Shown here: positions 1 to 7,673 of the stretch, piece after piece
How the letters are laid out: each line of letters begins with the position of its first letter
Position numbering within the stretch: position 1 is the stretch's first letter
Assembly (NCBI GenBank): GCA_023424135.1
Contig: JAFAEH010000264.1
Location: 1-30,803, forward strand
Length of the DNA stretch: 30,803 bases
Origin: Actinomycetes bacterium
Lineage (GTDB): Bacteria > Actinomycetota > Actinomycetes > Actinomycetales > Cellulomonadaceae
Reading direction: 5' to 3'
Translations under genes and position numbers: made by a program
The notes under the pieces: generated by a model
Told to the model about the DNA's origin: nothing
The model's database searches: none
The model's input: only the letters and a program-made list of their open reading frames with translations

Positions 1-1
1 G

Positions 2-886
2 CGCACGTACGTCGACGCCGCGACCGCCGTCCTCGCCGAGGCCGGTGTCCCGTCCCCCCGGCACGACGCGCTCGCGCTCGCCGCGTACGCGCTCGGCCTG
101 CCGCGCGTCGAGCCTGCGCTGGCCCCGCCCCTGCCGGACGGGTTCGCCGCCGAGCTCGCCGGGCTCGTCGAACGACGTCGTCTGCGCGAGCCGTTGCAGC
201 ACATCGTCGGGTACACCGTGTTCCGCTACGTCACGCTGCGCGTCGAACCCGGGGTGTTCGTCCCGCGGCCGGAGACCGAGACGGTCGCGCAGCTCGCGGT
301 CGACGAGGCGGCGGCGCTCGCGGCGCGCGGCCGGCAGCCCGTCGTCGTCGACCTGTGCACCGGCACCGGTGCGATCGCGATCAGCGTCGACACCGAGGTG
401 CCCGCGAGCCGCGTCGTGGCCGTCGACCTGTCCGCCGAGGCCGTCGCGCTGGCCCGGGCCAACGCGGGCGCGAGCGCAGGGCTCGACCTGCGCGTCGAGC
501 AGGGCGACGTGCGCGACCCCGCACTGCTCGCGGACCTCGAGGGCGGCGTCGACGTCCTCGTCTCGAACCCGCCCTACATCCCTCCCGACGCCGTCCCCGT
601 CGACCCCGAGGTCCGCGACCACGACCCCGACCTCGCGCTGTACGGCGGCGGCACCGACGGGCTCGACGTGCCGCGGGCCGTGATCGTCGCGGCGGCCCGG
701 CTGCTCGTGCCGGGCGGGCTGCTCGTGATGGAGCACGCCGAGGTCCAGGGCGACGCGGCACGCGCCGCGGCGCTCGCGACCGGTGCGTTCGACGAGGTCC
801 GCACGCTGCCGGACCTCACGGGCCGGCCGCGTACGCTCGTCGCTCGCCGACGCGCACGGCCCGACGTGGGAGACTCGCCCGCGTGA
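2..886 (+). CDS. prmC: PrmC, release factor glutamine N5-methyltransferase (5' partial)
   Basis: S-adenosylmethionine-dependent methyltransferase that methylates the GGQ glutamine of peptide-chain release factors in the cytoplasm. The frame is open from base 2 and no convincing start lies in the window, so the N-terminus is missing at the left edge. Visible landmarks are the helical N-terminal region ending in EPLQHIVGYTVF, the motif GVFVPRPETE, the SAM-binding loop VDLCTGTGAIAIS, the acidic strand end VVAVDLS and the catalytic SNPPYIP (NPPY) motif that binds the substrate glutamine. The C-terminus is complete and overlaps the next start by four bases (GTGA), which indicates translational coupling. 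The usual upstream neighbour, prfA, would be just outside the window. Identification is firm from the NPPY and PRPETE motifs. Confidence 0.95.
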   Translation, partial: RTYVDAATAVLAEAGVPSPRHDALALAAYALGLPRVEPALAPPLPDGFAAELAGLVERRRLREPLQHIVGYTVFRYVTLRVEPGVFVPRPETETVAQLAVDEAAALAARGRQPVVVDLCTGTGAIAISVDTEVPASRVVAVDLSAEAVALARANAGASAGLDLRVEQGDVRDPALLADLEGGVDVLVSNPPYIPPDAVPVDPEVRDHDPDLALYGGGTDGLDVPRAVIVAAARLLVPGGLLVMEHAEVQGDAARAAALATGAFDEVRTLPDLTGRPRTLVARRRARPDVGDSPA

Positions 887-1680
887 GCCTCATCCGGATC
901 AAGGACGCGACCGACCCGGCGACGTGGGGCCCCGCGATCGACGAGGCGGTCAACGCCGTCGGACGCGGCGAGCTCGTCGTCCTGCCGACCGACACCGTGT
1001 ACGGCCTCGGCGCCGACGCCTTCGACCCGCGCGCCGTGCAGGCGCTGCTCGACGCCAAGGGTCGTGGCCGCCAGATGCCCCCGCCGGTCCTCATCCCGGA
1101 CGCGCGCACGCTCGACGGCCTCGCGACCGACGTGCCCGCGGGCGTGCGCGCGCTCGCGGAGGCGTTCTGGCCGGGCGGGCTGACGATCATCCTGCGCGCG
1201 CAGCCGTCGCTCGCGTGGGACCTGGGGGAGACCCGCGGCACGGTCGCGCTGCGCATGCCCGACCACCCCGTGGCGCTCGCCGTGCTGCGCCGCACGGGCC
1301 CGCTCGCGGTGTCCAGCGCCAACCTCACCGGCCGTCCCTCCGCGACGACCGTGCAGGAGGCCTACCGCCAGCTCGGCGCCAAGGTGCCCGTCTTCCTCGA
1401 CGGCGGCGCCGCACCCGGGGGAGTGGCCTCGACGATCGTCGACGCGACCGGCGACGTGCTGCGGATCGTGCGCCTGGGGGCGCTCGACGTCGCGACGCTC
1501 GCCGCGGTCGCGCCCGTGATGGCCCCCGCGCCGCCGACGCCGGCGGCCGACGACGTCCCGGACACCGACGACGCCCCGGACGACGGCGCGCGCGACGAGG
1601 CCACGGGTGAGGCCGGCGCACCGGACGCACCCGAGGGGCCCGTGCCCGGAGCCGACGCCCCGCCGAGCACCACGCCGTGA
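883..1680 (+). CDS. tsaC: L-threonylcarbamoyladenylate synthase (TsaC/Sua5/YwlC family)
   Basis: Makes threonylcarbamoyl-AMP from threonine, bicarbonate and ATP, the first step of the t6A37 modification of ANN-decoding tRNAs. The GTG start at 883 overlaps the prmC stop; upstream in-frame sequence is only a shadow of prmC. The YrdC fold is visible: GELVVLPTDTVYGLGADA near residues 25-45, the Lys/Arg-rich KGRGRQMPPPVLI segment, FWPGGLTIIL, VALRMPDHP, and AVSSANLTGRPS. The core ends near residue 215. It is followed by a tail of about 50 residues rich in Asp, Ala and Pro, probably disordered, instead of the folded Sua5 C-terminal domain, so the protein is TsaC-like with a tail. It overlaps the next gene by four bases. 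The tail's function is unknown. Confidence 0.93.
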   Translation: MSLIRIKDATDPATWGPAIDEAVNAVGRGELVVLPTDTVYGLGADAFDPRAVQALLDAKGRGRQMPPPVLIPDARTLDGLATDVPAGVRALAEAFWPGGLTIILRAQPSLAWDLGETRGTVALRMPDHPVALAVLRRTGPLAVSSANLTGRPSATTVQEAYRQLGAKVPVFLDGGAAPGGVASTIVDATGDVLRIVRLGALDVATLAAVAPVMAPAPPTPAADDVPDTDDAPDDGARDEATGEAGAPDAPEGPVPGADAPPSTTP

Positions 1681-2795
1681 GGGTCTACCTCCTGGTCGCG
1701 GTCGTCGCCGCGGTCGTCACGTACCTCATGACGCCGCTCGCCCGGTGGTGCGCGCTGCGCTGGGGGGCGATCACGGCCGTGCGGGACCGTGACGTGCACG
1801 CGATCCCGACACCGCGCCTGGGCGGGATGGCGATGTTCGTCGGGCTGCTCGTGGCGCTGCTCATCGCCTCACGCCTGCCCTTCCTCGCGCCGGTGTACGC
1901 CAACCCCCGGCCGATCTTCGGCATCGTCGGCGGTGCGGCGCTCGTGTGCGCCCTCGGCGTCGCCGACGACATCTGGGACCTCGACTGGCTCACCAAGCTC
2001 ATGGGGCAGGTGCTCGCGGCCGGCTTCCTCGCGTGGCAGGGCGTGCAGCTCTACCAGCTCCCGATCGCCGACATGGGCGTGCTGTCGGGCTCGTCGCGCA
2101 CGACCGTGTTCGTCACGGTCGTCTCGGTCGTGGTCGCGATGAACGCCGTGAACTTCGTCGACGGGCTCGACGGGCTCGCGGCCGGCGTGCTGGCGATCGG
2201 CGGCTCGGCCTTCTTCCTGTACGCCTACCTGCTGACCACGGGCACGAGCCGCGACGACTACTCCAACCTCGCGACCCTGGTGGTGGCCGCGCTCGTCGGT
2301 GCGTGCGTCGGGTTCCTGCCGCACAACCTCTACCCGGCGCGCATCTTCATGGGCGACTCGGGGTCGATGCTCCTGGGCTTCGTGATGGCGGCCGCGGCGA
2401 TCGTCGTGACGGGCCAGATCGACCCGAAGGCCGTGCTCGACCGTATGCAGTTCCCCGCCTACGTGCCGATCCTGCTGCCCGTCGCGGTGCTCGTCCTGCC
2501 GCTGCTGGACATGGGGCTGGCGATCGTGCGGCGGCTGCTCAAGGGCACGAGCCCGTTCCACCCCGACCGGCTGCACCTGCACCACCGGCTGCTCGCGCTC
2601 GGGCACAGCCACCGGCGCGCGGTGCTCATCATGTACGTGTGGACGAGCGTGCTGGCGTTCGGCGTCGCGGCGCTGGCATGGTGGTCGACGACGACCGTGC
2701 TGGTCGTGACCGGCGTCGGCGTGCTCGTCGCCACGCTCCTGACCCTCGGCCCGCTGCGCGGGCGCACCCCGACCGCCGTGGAGGCCCCGACATGA
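1677..2795 (+). CDS. wecA: WecA/TagO-type polyprenyl-phosphate sugar-1-phosphate transferase
   Basis: Polytopic membrane enzyme of the MraY/WecA superfamily, 372 aa, with roughly ten or eleven hydrophobic segments. It transfers a sugar-1-phosphate, in the family typically GlcNAc-1-P from UDP-GlcNAc, to a polyprenyl phosphate and so starts a cell-envelope glycan. Signature motifs are RDRDVHAIPTPRLGGMAM (residues 36-53), the Asp-rich loop GVADDIWDLDWLTK (about 94-107), NFVDGLDGL (159-167), MGDSGS (225-230) and the HLHHRLLALGH loop (300-310), the nucleotide-sugar-specific HxHH-type motif of WecA-like members. The GTG start at 1677 overlaps the previous stop and the end overlaps the next ATG. The gene lies between a Sua5-family gene and the ATP synthase genes, as in mycobacteria. 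The exact acceptor and glycan cannot be read from the sequence. Confidence 0.9.
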   Translation: MRVYLLVAVVAAVVTYLMTPLARWCALRWGAITAVRDRDVHAIPTPRLGGMAMFVGLLVALLIASRLPFLAPVYANPRPIFGIVGGAALVCALGVADDIWDLDWLTKLMGQVLAAGFLAWQGVQLYQLPIADMGVLSGSSRTTVFVTVVSVVVAMNAVNFVDGLDGLAAGVLAIGGSAFFLYAYLLTTGTSRDDYSNLATLVVAALVGACVGFLPHNLYPARIFMGDSGSMLLGFVMAAAAIVVTGQIDPKAVLDRMQFPAYVPILLPVAVLVLPLLDMGLAIVRRLLKGTSPFHPDRLHLHHRLLALGHSHRRAVLIMYVWTSVLAFGVAALAWWSTTTVLVVTGVGVLVATLLTLGPLRGRTPTAVEAPT

Positions 2796-3301
2796 CGACC
2801 GACCCGACCCCGACGCCCGGCCCGCAGGAGCCGGACGGCCCGGAGACGGCCGGCCCGGCGAGGCACGGAGGCGCTCCGGCCGCGCCCGACGCGACGGCCG
2901 CCGTGTTCCGTCGCGCGCTGCGCGACACGACCCTGCTGCTCGTCGCGCTCACCGTGCTCGGCGTCGGCGTCGGTGCGCTCGTCGCCGGCCTGCCCGGCGT
3001 GTGGGGTGCGCTGATCGGTGTCGGCCTGGCCCTCGTGTTCTCGGGGACGACGGTCGTGGCGATGCTGCGCACGCTGCACTCGCCGCCCCACACGATGGCG
3101 GCCGTCGTCATGGGCACGTGGCTCGCGAAGGTGCTGGTCGTGGTCGTCGTGCTCGCGCTGCTGCGGGACCAGGACTTCTACGCCCGGGGCGTCCTCGCCG
3201 CGGTGCTCGCGCTCGGCGTCGTCGGCTCCGCCGTGCTCGACTTCCGCGCCGTGAACGGCGGCCGTGTGCCCTACGTGGAGCCGCGGCCCCCGGCACGGTG
3301 A
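2792..3301 (+). CDS. AtpI-like small membrane protein preceding ATP synthase
   Basis: 169-aa protein with a Pro/Gly-rich, probably cytoplasmic N-terminus (residues 1-40), then four hydrophobic segments near residues 48-68, 70-91, 104-126 and 132-150. It starts at an ATG that overlaps the WecA stop (ATGA). Position directly before atpB and the four-helix topology match the AtpI (UncI) family and the mycobacterial gene at the same place. AtpI-type proteins are thought to help assemble the Fo c-ring. Sequence motifs alone are weak, so the call rests mostly on synteny and topology. The following 92 bases separate it from atpB and hold a possible promoter. Confidence 0.72.
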   Translation: MTTDPTPTPGPQEPDGPETAGPARHGGAPAAPDATAAVFRRALRDTTLLLVALTVLGVGVGALVAGLPGVWGALIGVGLALVFSGTTVVAMLRTLHSPPHTMAAVVMGTWLAKVLVVVVVLALLRDQDFYARGVLAAVLALGVVGSAVLDFRAVNGGRVPYVEPRPPAR

Positions 3302-3355
3302 CGGGCGTCACCACATCGGGTGGTCAGGCGGCACGGACCTAGGTCACGCATGGGT

Positions 3356-3361
3356 TAGGCT
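3356..3361 (+). promoter_or_regulatory. Possible -10 element upstream of atpB
   Basis: The gap between the AtpI-like gene and atpB contains TAGGCT, which fits the actinobacterial TAnnnT -10 pattern. No good -35 hexamer is visible at 16-18 bases upstream. The spacing leaves a leader of a few dozen bases before atpB. This is a weak motif match in GC-rich DNA. Confidence 0.3.
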
Positions 3362-3393
3362 TCCACCATCCACGACGGCCAGGTGCTGCCGGT

Positions 3394-4248
3394 GTGCCCG
3401 CGACGAGGCGGCACCGGGCATCACGACCACAGGAGACCGCCCTGTCCAGCATCGCGACGATCCTGCCGCTCGCCGCGGACGACAGCGGCTTCCACACCCC
3501 GTCGATCGTTGACTTCTTCCCGCACCCGGTCCTGTTCGAGGGCACGATCTTCGAGTTCAACCGGATGCAGCTCGTCCGCATCATCGCGACCCTCGCGCTC
3601 GTGACGATCATGGTCATCGCCGCGCGCCGCGCGAAGCTCGTCCCCGGGCGCGGCCAGAACGTGGCCGAGGTCCTGCTCGACTTCGTGCGCGTCAACGTCG
3701 CCGAGGACATCATCGGCAAGGAGAAGGCGCACAAGTACGTCGCCTTCCTGACGACCGTGTTCTTCGCGATCCTCGCGTTCAACATCACGGGCATCATCCC
3801 CGGGCTGAACATCGCCGGGACGTCGCTGATCGGCCTGCCGGTCATGCTGGCCCTGTGGGTGTACGTGATGTACCTCGGCGCAGGCATCCGCCACCACGGC
3901 CTGGGCGGCTTCCTCAAGACGAGCCTGTTCCCGCCGGGGGTGCCGCCGTTCCTCTACGTGCTGCTGACGCCCGTCGAGTTCCTCACGGTCTTCATCCTGC
4001 GGCCCGTGACGCTCGCGATCCGACTCATGGCGAACATGGTCGCCGGCCACCTGATGCTGGTCCTGTGCTTCGCGGCGACGGACTTCTTCGTCCGCTCGAT
4101 GTCGGGCATGACCGTCTTCGCTGTGCCGAGCCTCCTGGGTGGCTTCGCCATCACGCTGTTCGAGGTCTTCGTCTCGGCGCTGCAGGCCTACATCTTCGTC
4201 GTCCTCGCGGCCGTCTACATCAGCCTGTCGATCGCCGACGAGCACTGA
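3394..4248 (+). CDS. atpB: ATP synthase Fo subunit a
   Basis: Membrane stator subunit that forms the two proton half-channels against the c-ring. Hydrophobic helices run through the protein. The essential arginine is in RPVTLAIRLMANMVAGH (R210 when counted from GTG 3394), and the conserved Glu is in LLTPVEFL (E195). The first standard start is GTG 3394 (284 aa), with a modest AGGTG eight bases upstream. A CTG at 3442 follows a much stronger AGGAGA by five bases and would give 268 aa beginning (M)SSIATILPLAA; the 16 residues in between are basic and unlike a subunit a N-terminus. I keep the standard start as the formal coordinate but regard CTG as a serious rival. It is the first gene of the atp operon. 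Confidence 0.96.
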   Translation: MPATRRHRASRPQETALSSIATILPLAADDSGFHTPSIVDFFPHPVLFEGTIFEFNRMQLVRIIATLALVTIMVIAARRAKLVPGRGQNVAEVLLDFVRVNVAEDIIGKEKAHKYVAFLTTVFFAILAFNITGIIPGLNIAGTSLIGLPVMLALWVYVMYLGAGIRHHGLGGFLKTSLFPPGVPPFLYVLLTPVEFLTVFILRPVTLAIRLMANMVAGHLMLVLCFAATDFFVRSMSGMTVFAVPSLLGGFAITLFEVFVSALQAYIFVVLAAVYISLSIADEH

Positions 4249-4259
4249 CCATCGCCCCC

Positions 4260-4311
4260 GCGGGGCGTCGGCCCCGCACCTGAGTACGAGCCCCCGGCCG
4301 ACCGGCCGGGG
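4260..4311 (+). other. Tandem RNA hairpins between atpB and atpE
   Basis: Two perfect GC hairpins lie in the 87-base gap. One at 4260-4277 has 7-bp arms GCGGGGC/GCCCCGC and loop GTCG. One at 4292-4311 has 8-bp arms CCCCGGCC/GGCCGGGG and loop GACC. Neither is followed by a T-run, and essential operon genes follow, so an mRNA-processing or stability role is more likely than termination. The atpE ribosome binding site (AAGGA, 4321-4325) lies just after the second hairpin. Confidence 0.6.
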
Positions 4312-4335
4312 ACCCAACGGAAGGAACGAGCCACC

Positions 4336-4581
4336 GTGGCAGACACCAGCATGATCCTTGCCGCCGCCGACGCCGTCTCCGGCAACATCGCGACCGTCGG
4401 CTACGGCCTCGCGGTGCTCGGCCCGGGCATCGGTCTGGGCATCCTCATCGGTAAGACGGTCGAGGGCATCGCGCGCCAGCCCGAGGTCGCCGGACAGCTC
4501 CGCACCACGATGTTCATCGGCATCGGCTTCGTCGAGGTCCTCGGCCTCCTCGGCCTCATCACCGGATTCCTCTTCCAGTGA
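4336..4581 (+). CDS. atpE: ATP synthase Fo subunit c
   Basis: 81-aa proteolipid that forms the rotating c-ring. Two hydrophobic helices are joined by the polar loop ARQPE (residues 46-50). Helix 1 carries the Gly-rich GPGIGLGILIG (29-39) used for tight packing. Helix 2 carries the ion-binding carboxylate E67 in GIGFVEVLG. No extra liganding residues typical of sodium-type rings are obvious, so proton coupling is the natural reading. The start is GTG 4336, with AAGGA ten bases upstream. The stop overlaps the atpF GTG by four bases. It sits behind two hairpins that may raise its expression relative to atpB, which would suit the multi-copy ring. Confidence 0.97.
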   Translation: MADTSMILAAADAVSGNIATVGYGLAVLGPGIGLGILIGKTVEGIARQPEVAGQLRTTMFIGIGFVEVLGLLGLITGFLFQ

Positions 4582-5162
4582 GCGCCGCCGCGGTTCCCGC
4601 GGCCGCAGTGACGGCCGCGGGCGACGAGGTCGAGGGCATCCGGCTCCTCATCCCTGCGGGCTACGACATCTTCTGGTCGTCCGTGGTCCTGGTCGTCATC
4701 GCCGTCGTCTTCTACAAGCTCGTCCTGCCCAAGTTCCAGGCGGTGCTCGACGAGCGCACGGCGAAGATCGAGGGCGGACTGGCCCAGGCCGAGACCGCCC
4801 AGGCCGAGGCGGCCGCGCAGCTGGCCGAGTACCAGCAGCTGCTCGCCGACGCCCGTTCCGAAGCCGCGAAGATCCGTGAGGACGCGCGCGCCGAGGGCGG
4901 GCAGATCGTCTCCGAGGCGCGCACCCGTGCGCAGGAGGAGGCGGCCCGCATCGCCGAGACGGCGCAGCGCCAGATCGAGGCGGAGCGTCAGCAGGCCGCG
5001 GTGTCGCTGCGGGCCGACGTCGGCACTCTCGCCACGCAGCTCGCGTCGAAGATCGTCGGCGAGTCGCTCGAGGACGAGGCCCGCCGCACGCGCGTCGTCG
5101 ACCGCTTCCTCGACGACCTCGAGGCGAGCACGGCGGCCACGAGCGCAGGCAAGGCGACCTGA
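4578..5162 (+). CDS. atpF: ATP synthase Fo subunit b
   Basis: 194-aa peripheral-stalk subunit. A short N-terminal region is followed by one membrane helix at about residues 31-51 (IFWSSVVLVVIAVVFYKLVL), and then by a long charged, Ala/Glu/Gln-rich segment with coiled-coil character that reaches the F1 head. The GTG start at 4578 overlaps the atpE stop (GTGA), and the stop shares one base with the atpH ATG (TGATG). It is a normal stand-alone b subunit, not the b-delta fusion found in mycobacteria, because the stop codon and a new start clearly separate it from atpH. Confidence 0.95.
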   Translation: MSAAAVPAAAVTAAGDEVEGIRLLIPAGYDIFWSSVVLVVIAVVFYKLVLPKFQAVLDERTAKIEGGLAQAETAQAEAAAQLAEYQQLLADARSEAAKIREDARAEGGQIVSEARTRAQEEAARIAETAQRQIEAERQQAAVSLRADVGTLATQLASKIVGESLEDEARRTRVVDRFLDDLEASTAATSAGKAT

Positions 5163-5974
5163 TGCGCGGGACCAGTCGCGCCTCGCTGCTGGCGGTCGAG
5201 AACCGGTTCGCGCCGGTCCTGCGGACCGCCGGCGGCCAGGCACGCACGATCAGCGAGGAGCTGTTCGCGCTCGTCGACGCGCTCGACTCCTCGGGGTCGC
5301 TGCGCCGCACGCTGGCCGACCCGTCGCTCGACGCGCAGCCCAAGGCGACGCTCGTCGGACGGCTGCTCGACGGCGGCGACCCCCGCACGGTCGAGGTCGC
5401 GCAGTCGCTGGTCGGCTCCCGCTGGTCGGCGGACGCCGACCTCGGCGAGGCGACCGAGCGGATCGCCTTCCTCGCCCTGCTCGCCTCGGCCGAGGCCGAC
5501 GGCACGCTGGGCCGCGTCGAGGACGAGCTCTTCGCGGTGACGCGGGCGCTCGCCGGGCAGCGCGAGGTCCGGCGCTACCTGCTGGACGACACGTACCCCG
5601 CGCAGGCGCGCGGGGACCTGGCCGAGCAGCTGCTCGGTGACCAGGTCGCCGACGTCACGCGCGCCGTGGCGCGGCGGGCGGCGACCGCACCGCGCGGACG
5701 CCGGTACGTGACGACGCTGCACCGCGTGGGCGACCTGATCGCCGAGCTGCGCAGCCGCGAGGTCGCGACCGTCGTCACGGCCTCCGCGCTCACCGGGGCG
5801 CAGACCGACCGGCTCACCGACCTGCTCGGTCGTGCGCTGGGCCGGGCCGTCCAGGTCAACGTCGTCGTCGACCCCGACGTGGTCGGTGGCCTGCGCGTGC
5901 AGGCCGGTCCCGACGTCATCGACGCGACCGTCCTGTCCCGACTTGCCGACGCCCGCCGGCAGCTCGCCGGCTGA
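5162..5974 (+). CDS. atpH: ATP synthase F1 subunit delta
   Basis: 270-aa delta subunit that clamps the peripheral stalk to the top of the alpha3beta3 hexamer. It is longer than the roughly 180-aa delta of Proteobacteria, which is common in actinobacteria. The C-terminal part shows the family pattern: RRYVTTLHRVGDLIAEL, EVATVVTASALTGAQTDRLTDLL and the end motif VVDPDVVGGLRVQAGPDVIDATV. The ATG at 5162 overlaps the atpF stop by one base. A gap of 68 bases with a small hairpin follows before atpA. Confidence 0.94.
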   Translation: MRGTSRASLLAVENRFAPVLRTAGGQARTISEELFALVDALDSSGSLRRTLADPSLDAQPKATLVGRLLDGGDPRTVEVAQSLVGSRWSADADLGEATERIAFLALLASAEADGTLGRVEDELFAVTRALAGQREVRRYLLDDTYPAQARGDLAEQLLGDQVADVTRAVARRAATAPRGRRYVTTLHRVGDLIAELRSREVATVVTASALTGAQTDRLTDLLGRALGRAVQVNVVVDPDVVGGLRVQAGPDVIDATVLSRLADARRQLAG

Positions 5975-6003
5975 CCACGCCGGAGCACCGGCCCACGACA
6001 CAC

Positions 6004-6024
6004 CGCACGCGCCCACCGCGTGCG
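6004..6024 (+). other. Small hairpin upstream of atpA
   Basis: Perfect 8-bp arms CGCACGCG/CGCGTGCG with a five-base loop, ending a few bases before the strong atpA ribosome binding site GAGGAGA. There is no T-run. It may mark an mRNA processing site, or it may be chance in GC-rich DNA. Confidence 0.35.
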
Positions 6025-6042
6025 TCAGATGAGGAGAACGCC

Positions 6043-7671
6043 ATGGCTGAGCTGACGATCCGGCCGGAGGACATCCGCTCCGCGCTGGACAGCTTCGTGA
6101 AGACCTACGAGCCGAAGGGCCCGGCGACCGAGGAGGTCGGGCGGGTCACGCTCGCCGCCGACGGCATCGCGCAGGTCGAGGGCCTGCCCGGTGCGATGGC
6201 CAACGAGCTGCTGAAGTTCGAGGACGGCACGCTCGGCCTGGCGCTCAACCTCGACGTGCGCGAGATCGGCGTCGTCGTCCTGGGGGAGTTCACCGGCATC
6301 GAGGAGGGCCAGGAGGTCCGCCGCACCGGCGAGGTGCTCTCGGTCGCCGTGGGTGACGGCTACCTCGGTCGCGTCGTCGACCCGCTGGGCAACCCGATCG
6401 ACGGCCTGGGCGAGGTCGAGACCGTCGCCCGCCGCGCGCTCGAGCTGCAGGCCCCCGGCGTCATGGCCCGCAAGTCGGTCCACGAGCCCCTGCAGACCGG
6501 CCTCAAGGCGATCGACTCGATGATCCCGATCGGTCGCGGTCAGCGTCAGCTCATCATCGGCGACCGCCAGACCGGCAAGACGGCGATCGCGATCGACACG
6601 ATCATCAACCAGAAGGCCAACTGGGAGACCGGCGACCCGAGCAAGCAGGTCCGCTGCATCTACGTCGCGATCGGCCAGAAGGGCTCGACGATCGCCTCCG
6701 TGCGCGGCGCGCTCGAGGAGGCCGGTGCGCTGGAGTACACGACGATCGTCGCGGCCCCGGCCTCCGACCCGGCCGGCTTCAAGTACCTCGCCCCCTACAC
6801 CGGCTCGGCCATCGGCCAGCACTGGATGTACGAGGGCAAGCACGTCCTCATCGTGTTCGACGACCTGTCGAAGCAGGCCGAGGCCTACCGCGCGGTGTCG
6901 CTGCTGCTGCGCCGCCCGCCGGGCCGCGAGGCGTACCCCGGTGACGTCTTCTACCTGCACTCCCGTCTGCTCGAGCGCTGCGCGAAGCTCTCGGACGAGC
7001 TCGGCGCGGGCTCGATGACGGGTCTGCCGGTCATCGAGACCAAGGCCAACGACGTGTCGGCGTACATCCCGACCAACGTCATCTCGATCACCGACGGCCA
7101 GATCTTCCTGCAGTCCGACCTGTTCAACGCCGACCAGCGTCCCGCGGTCGACGTCGGCATCTCGGTCTCCCGCGTCGGCGGTGCCGCGCAGGTCAAGGCG
7201 ATGAAGCAGGTCTCCGGCACGCTGAAGCTGGACCTCGCGCAGTACCGCTCGCTCGAGGCGTTCGCGATGTTCGCGTCCGACCTCGACGCCGCGTCCCGCG
7301 CTCAGCTCACGCGTGGTGCCCGCCTCATGGAGCTGCTCAAGCAGGGGCAGTACTCGCCGTACCCGGTCGAGGACCAGGTCGCGTCGATCTGGGCCGGCAC
7401 CAAGGGCAAGCTCGACGACGTCCCGGTCGAGGACGTGCGCCGGTTCGAGTCCGAGCTGCTGGACCACCTGCGCCGCAAGACCGACGTCCTGTCCACGATC
7501 GCGGGCACGGGCAAGCTCGACGACGAGACCGAGAAGGCGCTGGCCGAGGCGATCGACGAGTTCCGGCTGGGCTTCGTGACGTTCGAGGGCACGCCGCTCG
7601 TCGGCGGCACGGACGAGGTCGAGGACGTCGAGGTCGAGCAGGAGCAGATCGTCCGCCAGAAGCGGGCCTGA
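6043..7671 (+). CDS. atpA: ATP synthase F1 subunit alpha
   Basis: 542-aa non-catalytic nucleotide-binding subunit of F1. The order of parts is normal: an N-terminal beta-barrel domain, the P-loop GDRQTGKT at residues 173-180, the segment YVAIGQKGSTIASV, and IVFDDLSKQAEAYR (Walker B region). The SVSRVGGAAQ motif carries the arginine that reaches the catalytic site. A C-terminal helical domain ends in an acidic stretch (DEVEDVEVEQEQIV). The ATG at 6043 has a strong GAGGAGA upstream. The stop is two bases before the atpG start. Length and motifs are complete, with no sign of damage. Confidence 0.98.
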   Translation: MAELTIRPEDIRSALDSFVKTYEPKGPATEEVGRVTLAADGIAQVEGLPGAMANELLKFEDGTLGLALNLDVREIGVVVLGEFTGIEEGQEVRRTGEVLSVAVGDGYLGRVVDPLGNPIDGLGEVETVARRALELQAPGVMARKSVHEPLQTGLKAIDSMIPIGRGQRQLIIGDRQTGKTAIAIDTIINQKANWETGDPSKQVRCIYVAIGQKGSTIASVRGALEEAGALEYTTIVAAPASDPAGFKYLAPYTGSAIGQHWMYEGKHVLIVFDDLSKQAEAYRAVSLLLRRPPGREAYPGDVFYLHSRLLERCAKLSDELGAGSMTGLPVIETKANDVSAYIPTNVISITDGQIFLQSDLFNADQRPAVDVGISVSRVGGAAQVKAMKQVSGTLKLDLAQYRSLEAFAMFASDLDAASRAQLTRGARLMELLKQGQYSPYPVEDQVASIWAGTKGKLDDVPVEDVRRFESELLDHLRRKTDVLSTIAGTGKLDDETEKALAEAIDEFRLGFVTFEGTPLVGGTDEVEDVEVEQEQIVRQKRA

Positions 7672-7673
7672 GC

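Noticed and set aside
4260..4311. The atpB-atpE hairpins as terminators
   Set aside because: There is no T-run, and essential genes of the same complex follow at once. Termination here would cut off most of the ATP synthase operon.
4578..5974. A fused b-delta subunit as in mycobacteria
   Set aside because: A stop codon at 5160-5162 overlaps a new ATG at 5162, and each product has the full length of its own family.
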